Below, one piece after another: positions 1 through 8,650 of a DNA stretch of 64,000 nt. The stretch lies in assembly GCF_003260125.1 (NCBI RefSeq), contig NZ_QHKO01000003.1, forward strand, positions 186,001-250,000, in the 5' to 3' direction. The stretch's first letter is position 1. Each line of letters opens with the position of its first letter. The position numbers and the translations under genes were made by a program. The notes beneath the pieces were generated by a model. The model had not been told where the DNA came from. It saw only the letters and a program-made list of their open reading frames with translations, and searched no databases. The stretch is from Lujinxingia litoralis (GTDB taxonomy: Bacteria > Myxococcota_A > Bradymonadia > Bradymonadales > Bradymonadaceae).

Positions 1-640
1 GGGTCAGGTCGTAGACGGCCTGGCGGGGATTGGCGCGGTACTGGTCGGCGAAGTCGCGCACTTCGATGGGGCGTCCGTAACGAATGAGCACGCTGGAGAG
101 AAAGCGATCGCGTTCGGCGAAGTTCAGTCCGACGGGTTGAATCTGGATGCCGAGTTGGAAGTCATTGCGGGCTTCGGCTTCCAGGGCCAGGCGAGCGGTG
201 CCGGTTTTGATCTCCCGGACATGGCGGTCGGGGGAGTTGGTGCCCTCGGGGAACATACCGATGCAGCCGCCGGCCTCCAGGAGTTCGAAGGCGCGGTAGA
301 AGCTGTTGCGATTGCGTTCGGGTTGGTTGGAGACTTCGTGGGCCCGGTAGATCGGGATGACACCGACCCCGTTGAGGACCGCCCGGACCACCGGATGCTC
401 GAAGACACCGCTTCGCGCCATGTAGTTGATGCGAAAGGGGCTCTCCGTGCTCAGGAGTACCGTGTCCATGATGGAATTCGGGTGGTTTGCCGCGAGAATC
501 ATCGGTTGATTCTCGGGGATGTTCTCCAGCCCGACGACCTGGATGTCGTAGAAGTAGAGGCGCACGGTCCAGTGCGCCAGAAAGCGTACCCCCCGGTAGA
601 AAGGGGGCATGGCGGTGGCATGTTTGGAGAGTTCAGCCAC
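1..640 (-). CDS. PlsC-type 1-acylglycerol-phosphate acyltransferase family protein (C-terminus cut by window edge)
   Basis: Membrane-associated acyltransferase of the PlsC superfamily, which moves acyl groups onto lysophosphatidic acid or similar acceptors. The reverse-strand translation from a GTG at 640 shows the acceptor-binding motif NHPNSIMD near residue 49, which is the HX5D variant of the usual HX4D, and the second motif FPEGTNS about 95 residues later. The frame stays open to base 1, so the C-terminus is missing. The GTG start is chosen because AGGAG lies about 8 bases upstream; an in-frame ATG at 610 is the alternative. The TM2-domain gene ends 20 bases upstream on the same strand, so the two are probably cotranscribed. 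The exact acceptor cannot be told from sequence. Confidence 0.85.
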   Translation of the reverse strand, partial: MAELSKHATAMPPFYRGVRFLAHWTVRLYFYDIQVVGLENIPENQPMILAANHPNSIMDTVLLSTESPFRINYMARSGVFEHPVVRAVLNGVGVIPIYRAHEVSNQPERNRNSFYRAFELLEAGGCIGMFPEGTNSPDRHVREIKTGTARLALEAEARNDFQLGIQIQPVGLNFAERDRFLSSVLIRYGRPIEVRDFADQYRANPRQAVYDLT

Positions 641-660
641 GGTCTGGGACTCCTGAAGGG

Positions 661-1494
661 TTAGGCTCCGGGAGACTCAGCGCGCTCGGCGACGGTGTGG
701 GCGTCGACGATCGACCAGATCGAGACGATCCAGCCCATCCAAAAAAGCCACAACATCGCGCTGGTCGCCAACATCAGCCCACCTTTGAGCGGCTCGCCGT
801 TATAGACCTGACCCAGGCCGGTGCAAAGAAAACTGAGGAGTCCCGCGGTAAAAGGCTTTCGGGAGGGGGCCTTATAGGGCGTGGGCAGGTTTGGGCGGTG
901 GCGTACCATCTCGGTGGAGGGAGCCGGATAGGGCGCGGGCTGCCGGGAGTTGGCGGGCTGCCGGGAGGGGGCAGGCTGGCTGTGGGGGCGTGGCGAGGCG
1001 CCCGGGTGTGAGGCTGGCGCCAGGGGCGCGGCGGTGGCAAAGCGCGCACGAGTCGGCCCGACTGAGCCATCGGTGCCATCAGGCCCGGAAGGAGCGTGGG
1101 GCGGCCGGTGGTGGGGCGCGGCGGCGCGCGCCTGCGGCCAGGGGGACTGTGGGGCGGCGCGGCGATGCGCGGCGCGGGAGGCGACCGGCGCGTGTGTGGC
1201 GGTCTGAGGTTCGGACCAGGCTGTGGCCGCCTGGTGGTGCGTTGCGACCGTCGCGTGGGAGGCGACCGCCGGCGGAAGAGGTTCGGGAGGAAGCGTGCCC
1301 GGAGGCAGACGGTAAGCGAAGTCGGCGTCGGAGGAGAAGTCCAGCGCGAGCAGATCGTCTCGAACCATGTCGTCGAGAAGAGCCTCGGCCTCGCGCACCG
1401 GCACGCCCATGCGATAGGCGAGCGCGGGAGGAGAGAGCGTGGTCAGGCCCTCTTCAAAGAAGATGGCAAGTACGGCTTGGTGGCGACTGGACAT
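661..1494 (-). CDS. Winged-helix/proline-rich/TM2-domain membrane protein
   Basis: Three-part protein of 277 residues. Residues 1 to about 65 look like a winged-helix domain (a predicted short helix-turn-helix around PPALAYRMGVPVREAEALL). Residues 66 to 200 are a Pro/Ala/His-rich linker of low complexity. The C-terminus, about 205 to 270, is a TM2 domain: a basic approach, then SFLCTGLGQVYNGEPLKGG with the Gly-x-Gly-x-x-Tyr-Asn core, a hydrophobic segment and a conserved Asp in SIVDA. TM2 proteins are small inner-membrane proteins of poorly known role. The domain mix suggests a membrane-tethered DNA-binding or sensing protein, but that is inference. The gene precedes the acyltransferase by 20 bases. 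Confidence 0.75.
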   Translation of the reverse strand: MSSRHQAVLAIFFEEGLTTLSPPALAYRMGVPVREAEALLDDMVRDDLLALDFSSDADFAYRLPPGTLPPEPLPPAVASHATVATHHQAATAWSEPQTATHAPVASRAAHRRAAPQSPWPQARAAAPHHRPPHAPSGPDGTDGSVGPTRARFATAAPLAPASHPGASPRPHSQPAPSRQPANSRQPAPYPAPSTEMVRHRPNLPTPYKAPSRKPFTAGLLSFLCTGLGQVYNGEPLKGGLMLATSAMLWLFWMGWIVSIWSIVDAHTVAERAESPGA

Positions 1495-1794
1495 CGTAAA
1501 GTAAAGCTCCGCGACGAGGGTGGGGGGATCGGCGCCCGGTGGCGCAGTGCAACAAGGCGCCAGTGCGGGCGGGCATTCCCCATCGTGGGCCTATCGTAGC
1601 CTGTGGGGACAAGGCTTGTAAATGTGGCGGGCAGCGGCACCGGGCGGGTTGTAAGGGGGGGACGGCTGTTTACGTTTAGTTGCGAGTACGATCCCCGGAA
1701 GATGGGAGCGAGGTCCGGGGGGGGGGCGCCCGACGCAACCAGCGTTGGGGGTCATAACAACGCGATGTAGCCGACAATTTAACGGGGGGAATGC
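1495..1794. other. Divergent intergenic region
   Basis: This 300-base gap lies between two divergently transcribed genes and must carry both promoters. I see no clear sigma-70 boxes. A GGGGGGA tract just before 1795 is the ribosome binding site of the lipoprotein gene. Confidence 0.4.
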
Positions 1795-3474
1795 ATGCAG
1801 AGAATCACACCGCTGTGGTGTGCGCTGGTGTTGTGTGGTGCGCTTATGGGTTGCGATGAGGTTGGGGAGCGCGAGCGTAGCGAGCGCGAGGGCACTCGGG
1901 ATGACGTCACCGGGTTAAGTATGACCCTCGACCTGCGGGGAGGATCCGAGATCGAGGCGATGCGATACGATGTGCGGCGTTGCGGGACCCAGGACCTGGT
2001 GCATCAGGACATACGCTCGATGGAGGATTTGGTATTGCCCGGAGGCATTCCCGCCTTTGAGGGGGAGCCCCTTGATGAGGACTCCGAACACCGCTTTGCC
2101 GACTATTTCCGGGTGCTGGAGCCCGGGTGTTACGATGTGACGATTACCCCGATGTCCGGGCCCTCCCGGGCCTCGGAACGCTGCGAGCCGGCCCGGGCCG
2201 AAGGGGTGGAGGTTGTGGAGGGCAAGACCACCGAGATTCTTCTGGTCAGCCAGTGTGATGGGGAGTCCGGCGGGGCCATCGATGTGATTGCCACGCTTAA
2301 CCATCCTCCGGAGATCCTGAAGCTGAGCTATCATCCGGGCAAATTTCTGAGTTGTCCGGCCGAAGTGAAGTTCTGTGCCACGGTGCGCGATCCCGACCGC
2401 GATCCGGTACGTATGAAGTGGGTACAGCTCTCGGGGCCGGATGCGACCAGCGGTCCGGAGGTCGTGCATCGCTATACCTTCCACGGCAAGACGGTGGAGT
2501 GCGTGCGCTACACCCTGCCCGATGAGTCGGCGAATTACTTCTTCGGGTTGAAGGTCTTCGACCTCTTTCACCTGGAGGATGAGCTGGTCACCGCCGAGGA
2601 ATGGTATGAGGCCGGGGGCTACGGGCAGGTACGCTCGCGGGCGACGCTTAAGATTCCGGCGTACGTCAGCTGTCCCGGGGATGTGGATGCGGGCGCTGAT
2701 GCGGGCAGCGATGTCGGCGGCGAGTTGGACGGGGGCGATGACTCCGGGGGAGAGCCCGATGTCGGGGAGGATGCGGGGAGTGACGTCGGCGGTGAGCTCG
2801 ATGGCGGAGAGCCTTCGGAGGCCTGTCCGCGCGGCCAGGGGTACTGGAAGAACCACAATCGCTTTGGGCAGGGCAATCAGTACTATCCCTGGCCCATCGA
2901 CGAGGACATGGTGCTCTGTGGAGAGACCTGGTTGGAGATTTTGAACACTCCGCCCGAGGGTGATGCCTGGTACATCCTGGCGGTGCAGTACATCGCTGCG
3001 CGTCTGAATGCGGCGGACGGCGTCGAGGTACCGATTGCGATCAGTCTGGCACTGGACCAGGTGGCGACCCTGCTCGGCGGCTGTCCGGTGTTGACTCCGG
3101 GGCAGCCCGGCCGGGATGTTGCCCTTGGTCTGGCTACCCTTCTGGAAGCCTTCAACGAGGGGCAGATGGGGCCGGAGTCGTGTCAAGACGACGACCAGGA
3201 TGGTGAAAACGACGAAGCTGATGAAGACGCGGAAGACGATTGCGATCAGGACCACGAGCATGACGAGGACTGCGATGGCGACGACGATGACGACGATTGC
3301 GATCGGGACCACGAGCATGACGAGGACTGCGATGACGACGACGATGACGACGATTGCGATCGGGACCACGAGCATGACGAGGACTGCGATGGCGACGACG
3401 ATGATGACGATTGCGATCGGGACCACGAGCATGACGAGGATTGCGACGGCGATGACGACGACGAGCGTGATTGA
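1795..3474 (+). CDS. Lipoprotein, paralogue 1 of 4, with GYWKNH domain and Asp/His/Cys repeat tail
   Basis: Secreted lipoprotein of 559 residues. The signal peptide ends in the lipobox LMGC (Cys 20). Residues 40-290 form a module shared with the next three genes: a 'TLDLRGGSEIEA' strand, 'FADYFRVLEPGCYDV', a 'KTTEILLVSQCDG' segment and an 'IDVIATLNHPPEI' segment, followed by paired cysteines. An Asp/Gly/Ala linker follows, then a domain opening CPRGQGYWKNHNR, a motif that recurs in secreted bacterial proteins. The last 100 residues are four 19-residue repeats of the type DHEHDEDCDGDDDDDDC, repeating every 57 bp in DNA. Such tails could bind divalent metal; this is inference. Function is unknown. 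The start is supported by GGGGGGA 6 bases upstream. A strong terminator follows at 3559. Confidence 0.85.
   Translation: MQRITPLWCALVLCGALMGCDEVGERERSEREGTRDDVTGLSMTLDLRGGSEIEAMRYDVRRCGTQDLVHQDIRSMEDLVLPGGIPAFEGEPLDEDSEHRFADYFRVLEPGCYDVTITPMSGPSRASERCEPARAEGVEVVEGKTTEILLVSQCDGESGGAIDVIATLNHPPEILKLSYHPGKFLSCPAEVKFCATVRDPDRDPVRMKWVQLSGPDATSGPEVVHRYTFHGKTVECVRYTLPDESANYFFGLKVFDLFHLEDELVTAEEWYEAGGYGQVRSRATLKIPAYVSCPGDVDAGADAGSDVGGELDGGDDSGGEPDVGEDAGSDVGGELDGGEPSEACPRGQGYWKNHNRFGQGNQYYPWPIDEDMVLCGETWLEILNTPPEGDAWYILAVQYIAARLNAADGVEVPIAISLALDQVATLLGGCPVLTPGQPGRDVALGLATLLEAFNEGQMGPESCQDDDQDGENDEADEDAEDDCDQDHEHDEDCDGDDDDDDCDRDHEHDEDCDDDDDDDDCDRDHEHDEDCDGDDDDDDCDRDHEHDEDCDGDDDDERD
3248..3470 (+). repeat. 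Coding tandem repeat, 57-bp unit
   Basis: Four 57-bp units at the end of paralogue 1, phased by ACCACGAGCA at 3251, 3308, 3365 and 3422. They encode the Asp/His/Cys-rich 19-residue repeat. Confidence 0.9.
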
Positions 3475-3933
3475 ATGAACCCGTGCGAGTTCGATGGCCC
3501 GCGCGATGGTTGATCTGAGTTGGTGTTCAGGTGCCTCGCATTTGAGCGGGTGATGTAAAGCCGCCTCCAGGTCTGGAGGCGGCTTTTTTTATGGCCGATT
3601 TAATGTGTGGATTCTGTGATTAATGAGTTTTCTTTGAGATCCATGGCTGCTGATTACATTCGGTACTCGAAAGCGCGAAGTTGACACGTTGAATCTGGTG
3701 CAAAGCGGTTCGCGTTACATGTCCTGCCTGATGTCCTCGCGAGGATGCCCGGGTCGCCGTCCACACAGGGAGTGGGGCGCGTGACCAGATGTCGCCCGAA
3801 GTCGATGCATTGACTGCTGCCGAGCCCCCGTAGGTCCGGCATGCAGTGGAGTGCATGCTCGCAGAGGACTCTCCCTCAGACTGCATTCATGGAGTCCTCT
3901 GCCTGTCCGTCGAGCCCTACGAGGAGGTAGAGG
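3475..3933. other. Intergenic region between paralogues 1 and 2
   Basis: Holds the terminator of the upstream gene near its left end. The remaining roughly 340 bases show no convincing ORF. A TTGACA at 3681 could be a -35 box but has no good -10 at the right distance. GAGGAGGTAGAGG just before 3934 is the ribosome binding site of the next gene. Confidence 0.4.
3559..3590 (+). terminator. Rho-independent terminator after paralogue 1
   Basis: A 12-bp perfect stem (AGCCGCCTCCAG and its complement) with a tiny loop is followed by seven T residues. Confidence 0.9.
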
Positions 3934-5883
3934 ATGAAAGGTACGATCAGGCTAACCCTGGCGCTCTTGGGCGCCGGTTTGCTCGCCAGCTGTGGGATGG
4001 AAACACTCGATCCCGAGGCTCCCGATCCATCTCAAGAGACGGGAGAAACCGGTCTGGCGCTGACCATCGATCTCAGCGAGGTGGAGACCGTCGCCGGCGT
4101 TCGCTTCCTGGTCGAGACCTGCGATGGGGAAGAGGTCATCGTCGATGAGCGCGATCTCTCCGAGCTGGATTTCCCCGATGATGATGCCTTTGAGGAGCTG
4201 GGTGTCGCCGGACAAGAAGGTGTGATCTTTGCCGACTACTTCGTGGTGCTGGATGCCGGGTGCTACGACGTGGAACTCGTGCCTATCGATGAATCAGGGG
4301 CGGAGGTGGAGCAGTGCGAACCCTCCATTGCTACCGATGTTGAGGTGCGCCCTGGGCTGACCACCGAGATTGCAATGGTCAGTCAATGCGGTGGAGACAA
4401 CACCGGTGCGATGGACGTGCTCGGCGTGCTCAACTTCTCGCCGGCGCTGACGCAGCTGAGTTTTGACCCCTCCAAAATGGTGGCGTGCGAAGAACTCACC
4501 ATCTGTGCAACAGGCGTCGACAGTGACGCCGATGACCTCGAATTTGAGTGGGAGCAGCTGGCCGGGCCGACTCCCAGCGAGGCACTTCGTGTGGTGTCGA
4601 CTACCGAGCCCGACGATGAGGGGCGTGTTACCGAGTGCGTGAGTCTGACGCCCGGAAATACCGGCGCCTACGCCTATGAGGTGCGAGCCTATGATGTGCT
4701 TGTAGACACCGATGGCGAGCGCGTGCGCGTCGAAGACCTTCTTCGTCAGGCTGGTGATGATGAGACTCGCTCACACGCTCGCCTGAGTTTCCCGGTTTAT
4801 GCCACGTGCGACGGGGCGGAGGAAGGTGTCCTTGGTGAGGTGGAGGATGAACGTCCGCGCGAGAAGGAGCATCGTGACGAGGAGCCGGAAGGTGTCCTTG
4901 GCGAGGTGGAAGAAGACCGTCCTCGCGAGAAAGAGCATCGCGATGAGGTACCCGAAGAAGTGCTCGGCGAGGTGGAAGAGCCCGAAGAAGAGCACAAGAA
5001 GAAGGGGCACCGCGATGAGGAGCCGGAAGAGGTCCTTGGCGAGGTGGAAGAGGACCGTCCTCGCGAGAAAGAGCATCGCGATGAGGAACCCGAAGAAGTG
5101 CTCGGCGAAGTAGAAGAGCCGGAAGAAGAGCACAAGAAGAAGACACACCGTGACGAGGAGCCGGAAGAGGTCCTTGGCGAGGTGGAAGAGGACCGTCCTC
5201 GCGAGAAAGAGCATCGCGATGAGGAACCCGAAGAAGTGCTCGGCGAAGTAGAAGAGCCGGAAGAAGAGCACAAGAAGAAGACACACCGTGACGAGGAGCC
5301 GGAAGAGGTCCTTGGCGAGGTGGAAGAGGACCGTCCTCGCGAGAAAGAGCATCGTGATGAGGAACCCGAAGAAGTGCTCGGCGAAGTAGAAGAGCCCGAA
5401 GAAGAGCACAAGAAGAAGACACACCGTGATGAGGAACCCGAAGAAGTGCTCGGCGAAGTAGAAGAGCCGGAAGAAGAGCACAAGAAGAAGACGCATCGCG
5501 ATGAGGTCGAAGAAGAGCCGGAGGATGTGCTTGGCGAGGTGGAAGAGCCCGAAGAGGAGCACAAGAAGAAGACGCATCGCGATGAGGTCGAAGAAGAGCC
5601 GGAGGATGTGCTTGGCGAGGTGGAAGAGCCGGAAGAGGAGCACAAGAAGAAGACACACCGCGATGAGGTCGAAGAAGAGCCGGAGGATGTGCTTGGCGAG
5701 GTGGAGGAAGAACTCCCCCGTGAGAAAGAGCACCGTGATGAGGAGTCTGAAGACGTGCTCGGTGAGGTAGAAGACGTCGACGACAGTGCCGGTGAGGAGG
5801 TGGCGAGCGATGATGGTGCTGATGAGGAGGAAGGGCTTGAGGCAGGGCATCGGAAGAAGGCGCATCGCAACGATGAGGAGTAA
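3934..5883 (+). CDS. Lipoprotein, paralogue 2 of 4, with long Glu/Lys/Arg repeat tail
   Basis: Secreted lipoprotein of 649 residues. The signal peptide MKGTIRLTLALLGAGLLASC ends in lipobox LASC. Residues 35 to about 290 repeat the module of the neighbouring paralogues ('FADYFVVLDAGCYDV', 'TTEIAMVSQCGGD', 'MDVLGVLNFSPAL', paired Cys). From about residue 295 to 615 the protein is a charged repeat built from two alternating units, EEPEEVLGEVEEDRPREKEH and EEPEEVLGEVEEPEEEHKKK. In DNA there are three nearly identical 138-bp units (phases 5071, 5209, 5347) and then three 81-bp units (5501, 5582, 5663), a sign of recent expansion. The tail probably forms an extended or helical highly charged rod. 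Function is unknown. GAGGAGG lies upstream of the ATG and a terminator follows. Confidence 0.85.
   Translation: MKGTIRLTLALLGAGLLASCGMETLDPEAPDPSQETGETGLALTIDLSEVETVAGVRFLVETCDGEEVIVDERDLSELDFPDDDAFEELGVAGQEGVIFADYFVVLDAGCYDVELVPIDESGAEVEQCEPSIATDVEVRPGLTTEIAMVSQCGGDNTGAMDVLGVLNFSPALTQLSFDPSKMVACEELTICATGVDSDADDLEFEWEQLAGPTPSEALRVVSTTEPDDEGRVTECVSLTPGNTGAYAYEVRAYDVLVDTDGERVRVEDLLRQAGDDETRSHARLSFPVYATCDGAEEGVLGEVEDERPREKEHRDEEPEGVLGEVEEDRPREKEHRDEVPEEVLGEVEEPEEEHKKKGHRDEEPEEVLGEVEEDRPREKEHRDEEPEEVLGEVEEPEEEHKKKTHRDEEPEEVLGEVEEDRPREKEHRDEEPEEVLGEVEEPEEEHKKKTHRDEEPEEVLGEVEEDRPREKEHRDEEPEEVLGEVEEPEEEHKKKTHRDEEPEEVLGEVEEPEEEHKKKTHRDEVEEEPEDVLGEVEEPEEEHKKKTHRDEVEEEPEDVLGEVEEPEEEHKKKTHRDEVEEEPEDVLGEVEEELPREKEHRDEESEDVLGEVEDVDDSAGEEVASDDGADEEEGLEAGHRKKAHRNDEE
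4820..5760 (+). repeat. Coding tandem repeats, 138-bp and 81-bp units
   Basis: In-frame tandem repeats inside paralogue 2. Higher-order units of 138 bp (46 codons) and then 81 bp (27 codons) are almost identical to each other, including third positions, so they arose recently by slippage or unequal recombination. Confidence 0.9.
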
Positions 5884-6236
5884 GTGAGCCTTCGGAGTTT
5901 TCTTACCAGGATGAGATAGCGAGAAGCCCGGGCGCGTCTGTCGCGTCCGGGCTTTTTTGATAGGGGTAAGTTTAGAATTCTCAGTATTTTCGATTTAGTG
6001 AGAATTGTTATTGCTGGCGCCGCAGTGAGCCTTACGTTTTATATAAGTCCCAGGAAGGCAGGTTGAGGCAGGGAGCGGTCTGGATCGAGAGCAAGGGTGA
6101 CATGCCCCGGGTGTGTCACCTTTGAGCAGGCCGCCGCCGGTCCTGATTCGGGGCCGAGATGCGGGCTCAGGGAAGAGCGTAGCGTTGCCGCATTGAGGTG
6201 CCGGGGCAGGATGGATTGTGACGAGGGGGAGACGCG
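5884..6236. other. Intergenic region between paralogues 2 and 3
   Basis: Contains the terminator at 5923 and then about 280 bases without a supportable ORF. It presumably holds the promoter of the next gene. GAGGGGGA before 6237 is the ribosome binding site. Confidence 0.4.
5923..5957 (+). terminator. Rho-independent terminator after paralogue 2
   Basis: The arms AAGCCCGG and CCGGGCTT, extended by partly paired GCGCG/CGCG, are followed by six T residues. Confidence 0.85.
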
Positions 6237-7310
6237 ATGAGGATACATCGGCACAGTTGGGGTCTGGTTTTAGCGGCGGGTTGTCTTGCCGGATGTGGCG
6301 TGCTCCAGGAGCCGGTTCCGGGCCCGGGCGGCGCGTCGATGGAACTTACCGTGGATTTCCAGGGAGGCAGCGACGTTGCCGGGTTTCTCTTTGAGATTGA
6401 GCCCTGCGGCGGCGGGGAGCGGGTGGTGGCAGAACGCTCGCTCGAAGATCTGCGCATCCCCGGGATGATCCCGAGTCTGGACGACAACCCGCTGGATCGG
6501 GGGTCGTCCCATCTCTTCTCGGACTTTTTTACGGTGGCAGAGCCGGGGTGCTACGACGTGCGGGCCCGGCCGCTGCAGGAGAACGGAGAGCCTTCTCAGG
6601 AGTGTTACGACGCAGCGGTGAGCGGGGTGCAGGTACGTGCGAAGCAGACCACCGAGGTGTTGCTGCTGAGCCAGTGCGAAGGGGACTCCACCGGGTCACT
6701 CGATGTGATTGCGGGGTTGAATCACCCGCCGGTGATTGTGTCGATCGAGTACAGCCCCTCGAAGTTCATCTTTGAGTGTGAGCTGGTGGAAGTGTGCGTG
6801 AGTGCCCGCGATCCCAACGCCGATCCGCTGAGCTTTGAGTTTGAGCAGGTTGGTGGGCAGCAGCTCTTTATGGGGCCTGTGGAAGTGGAGGTGGAGCAGG
6901 ACGGAGAGCAGGCCCGGGCGTGCATGCAGGCCGCTCCCCTGTGGAATGGCACCTATGAGTTCCGGGTCCGGGTCTACGACATGCTTCACGAGAACGGTGG
7001 CCTGGCGCGGATCGAAGATTATGTGGGGCATCCCTCCCACGCGGAGATGGTGTTCCCGGTGCATACCAACTGGGATATCGAGCTGGAGTGTTACGACGCG
7101 TCCACCCGGGAGTTCCATTTGTTGCCCGGGGTGCGAGAGATTGTCCGGGCGCCGGGGTGCAATCCCATCTGGCCGGCGCAGTTCTACTGCAGCCCGTATA
7201 AGTGGGATGATGTGGAGACGACGTGTCCCGACGGACGCTTCCGTCCGGAGACGGTCTACCCCAGCTGCGATGAGATTTACCCCGATGGGGTGCCGGAGAA
7301 TGGTGAGTAG
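6237..7310 (+). CDS. Lipoprotein, paralogue 3 of 4
   Basis: Secreted lipoprotein of 357 residues, with signal peptide MRIHRHSWGLVLAAGCLAGC and lipobox LAGC. Almost the whole length is the shared module: 'LTVDFQGGSDVAGFLFE', 'LFSDFFTVAEPGCYDV', 'TTEVLLLSQCEGD', 'LDVIAGLNHPPVI', then paired cysteines and a 'YEFRVRVYDML' strand that resembles an Ig-like or PKD-like fold. It lacks the acidic tail and instead ends in about 80 residues with spaced cysteines (ELECYD, APGCNP, FYCSPY, TTCPD, PSCDE). Function is unknown. It reads in the same direction as its paralogues, without a strong terminator before the next one. Confidence 0.85.
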   Translation: MRIHRHSWGLVLAAGCLAGCGVLQEPVPGPGGASMELTVDFQGGSDVAGFLFEIEPCGGGERVVAERSLEDLRIPGMIPSLDDNPLDRGSSHLFSDFFTVAEPGCYDVRARPLQENGEPSQECYDAAVSGVQVRAKQTTEVLLLSQCEGDSTGSLDVIAGLNHPPVIVSIEYSPSKFIFECELVEVCVSARDPNADPLSFEFEQVGGQQLFMGPVEVEVEQDGEQARACMQAAPLWNGTYEFRVRVYDMLHENGGLARIEDYVGHPSHAEMVFPVHTNWDIELECYDASTREFHLLPGVREIVRAPGCNPIWPAQFYCSPYKWDDVETTCPDGRFRPETVYPSCDEIYPDGVPENGE

Positions 7311-7463
7311 TGTCCGGTAATGCGGAGGTCTATACGGCGGAATCTGAAGCGCCGTAGACATAGCTGACGCGGCCAGCGTCAGCAGCTGTACCACCTGTAC
7401 CTCCTCCGGTGCCGTGGGGGCCCGGGGGAGGGTTCATCGACCCGAGATATGAGGGGAATGCAC

Positions 7464-8417
7464 ATGAAGCGTCACTCAATGGTGTGGCTGGCGGCGGGTT
7501 TGTTTGCGATGAGCGGTTGTGGTGTGGATCTGGTCGAGGATGGACCCTCTGATTCGGGGGAAGTGAGCTCGACGGGGATCGCCCTCTCGTTTGATTACCA
7601 GGGGAACTCCGATGTGAAGAAGATCAAGTTTCTGATCAAGACGTGTCACGGGTATCCGGTACTGGAGGAGGTGCGAAGCCTGGAGGATATGCAGCTTCCG
7701 GGGATGATCCCCGAGTTCATGGATTCGCCCCTTGATGGCGACTCGCATCACTCCTTTGCGGACATGTTCTCGGTGCTTCGGGAGGGCTGTTATCACGTCA
7801 AGATCGTGCCGCTGAACAAGTACGGCCGGCCCTCGCGAGTCTGTGACGAGGCCTATATGAACCACGTCAAGGTCTTTGCGGGGCAGACAACCGAGGTGAT
7901 GTTGATCAGCCAGTGTGAGCCGAAGAAGGAGAACGGCGCGATCGACGTGATCGGGGTGCTCAACCACCCGCCGGTGATCCGTGGGGTGTACTTCAAGAAG
8001 TTCAATACGGAGTGTGATGAGGTCAAAGTCTGCATTGCAGCGTATGACCCGGATGGCGACCCGCTGAAGTTCAAGTTGGAGAAGAAGAGCGGTCCGAAGC
8101 TGCTGAGCGAGCCGCGCAAGATCGACTACCCCAACGGCGACACCAATGGTGAGCCGGACTCCATGGAGAGTTACGGCGGGGATCACAACGGTGGGGATAA
8201 TGGCAACAACGTCGGTGAGGTGCAGTGCTTCAAGATGCGCCTGGGTGAGGCAGGAGACTACGAGTTCAAGGCCAGCGTCTACGACTTGCTCTGGGAGGGT
8301 GATCACCTCAAGCCCTTCGGTTACGACTCCAAGGCCTCGTTGCGCTTCCCGATTTACGCCGGTGAAGGCGAGGATGGTTGTTGCAAGCCGAAGAAGGGAA
8401 GTCACGATGACGACTGA
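7464..8417 (+). CDS. Lipoprotein, paralogue 4 of 4
   Basis: Secreted lipoprotein of 317 residues. The lipobox MSGC lies at the end of MKRHSMVWLAAGLFAMSGC. It carries the shared module ('LSFDYQGNSDVKKIKFL', 'FADMFSVLREGCYHV', 'TTEVMLISQCEPK', 'IDVIGVLNHPPVI') and stops soon after it, with a short Gly/Asn/Asp-rich insert around residue 245 and a Lys-rich end. I prefer the ATG at 7464 because GAGGGG lies about 7 bases upstream, matching the pattern of paralogue 1; ATG 7449 and 7458 are alternatives. A 17-bp-stem terminator follows. Confidence 0.85.
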   Translation: MKRHSMVWLAAGLFAMSGCGVDLVEDGPSDSGEVSSTGIALSFDYQGNSDVKKIKFLIKTCHGYPVLEEVRSLEDMQLPGMIPEFMDSPLDGDSHHSFADMFSVLREGCYHVKIVPLNKYGRPSRVCDEAYMNHVKVFAGQTTEVMLISQCEPKKENGAIDVIGVLNHPPVIRGVYFKKFNTECDEVKVCIAAYDPDGDPLKFKLEKKSGPKLLSEPRKIDYPNGDTNGEPDSMESYGGDHNGGDNGNNVGEVQCFKMRLGEAGDYEFKASVYDLLWEGDHLKPFGYDSKASLRFPIYAGEGEDGCCKPKKGSHDDD

Positions 8418-8473
8418 GCTTGTCCGATGAATGAGAGGGCGTCTCTCGGGGCGCGCTTTCCGAAGGGCATCTG

Positions 8474-8516
8474 AAAACGAAAGGGCCTCCGCATATGTGG
8501 AGGCCCTTTCGTTTTT
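8474..8516 (+). terminator. Rho-independent terminator after paralogue 4
   Basis: A perfect 17-bp stem starting AAAACGAAAGGGCCTCC with an 8-base loop is followed by T residues. The A-rich left arm makes it potentially bidirectional. Confidence 0.92.
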
Positions 8517-8650
8517 GGTGGGACATCGCCGGTTCGCCGGGGGGCTGTACAGCAGGGAGCGTGCTGGCCATAGTAGGGCACGTTGTCAGCGGGTAAGTAC
8601 GTCTGAGCGTGTGACGTCTACGATGAGAATTTGAAGGTAGGAGTGCGGTG

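Noticed and set aside
3681..3710. TTGACA as a promoter of paralogue 2
   Set aside because: No acceptable -10 sequence lies 16-18 bases downstream, and the gene start is 250 bases away.
4628..5870. Several long minus-strand ORFs (340-360 codons) opposite paralogue 2
   Set aside because: They are low-complexity shadows of the Glu/Lys repeat on the plus strand, with Ser/Leu/Arg strings and no ribosome sites.
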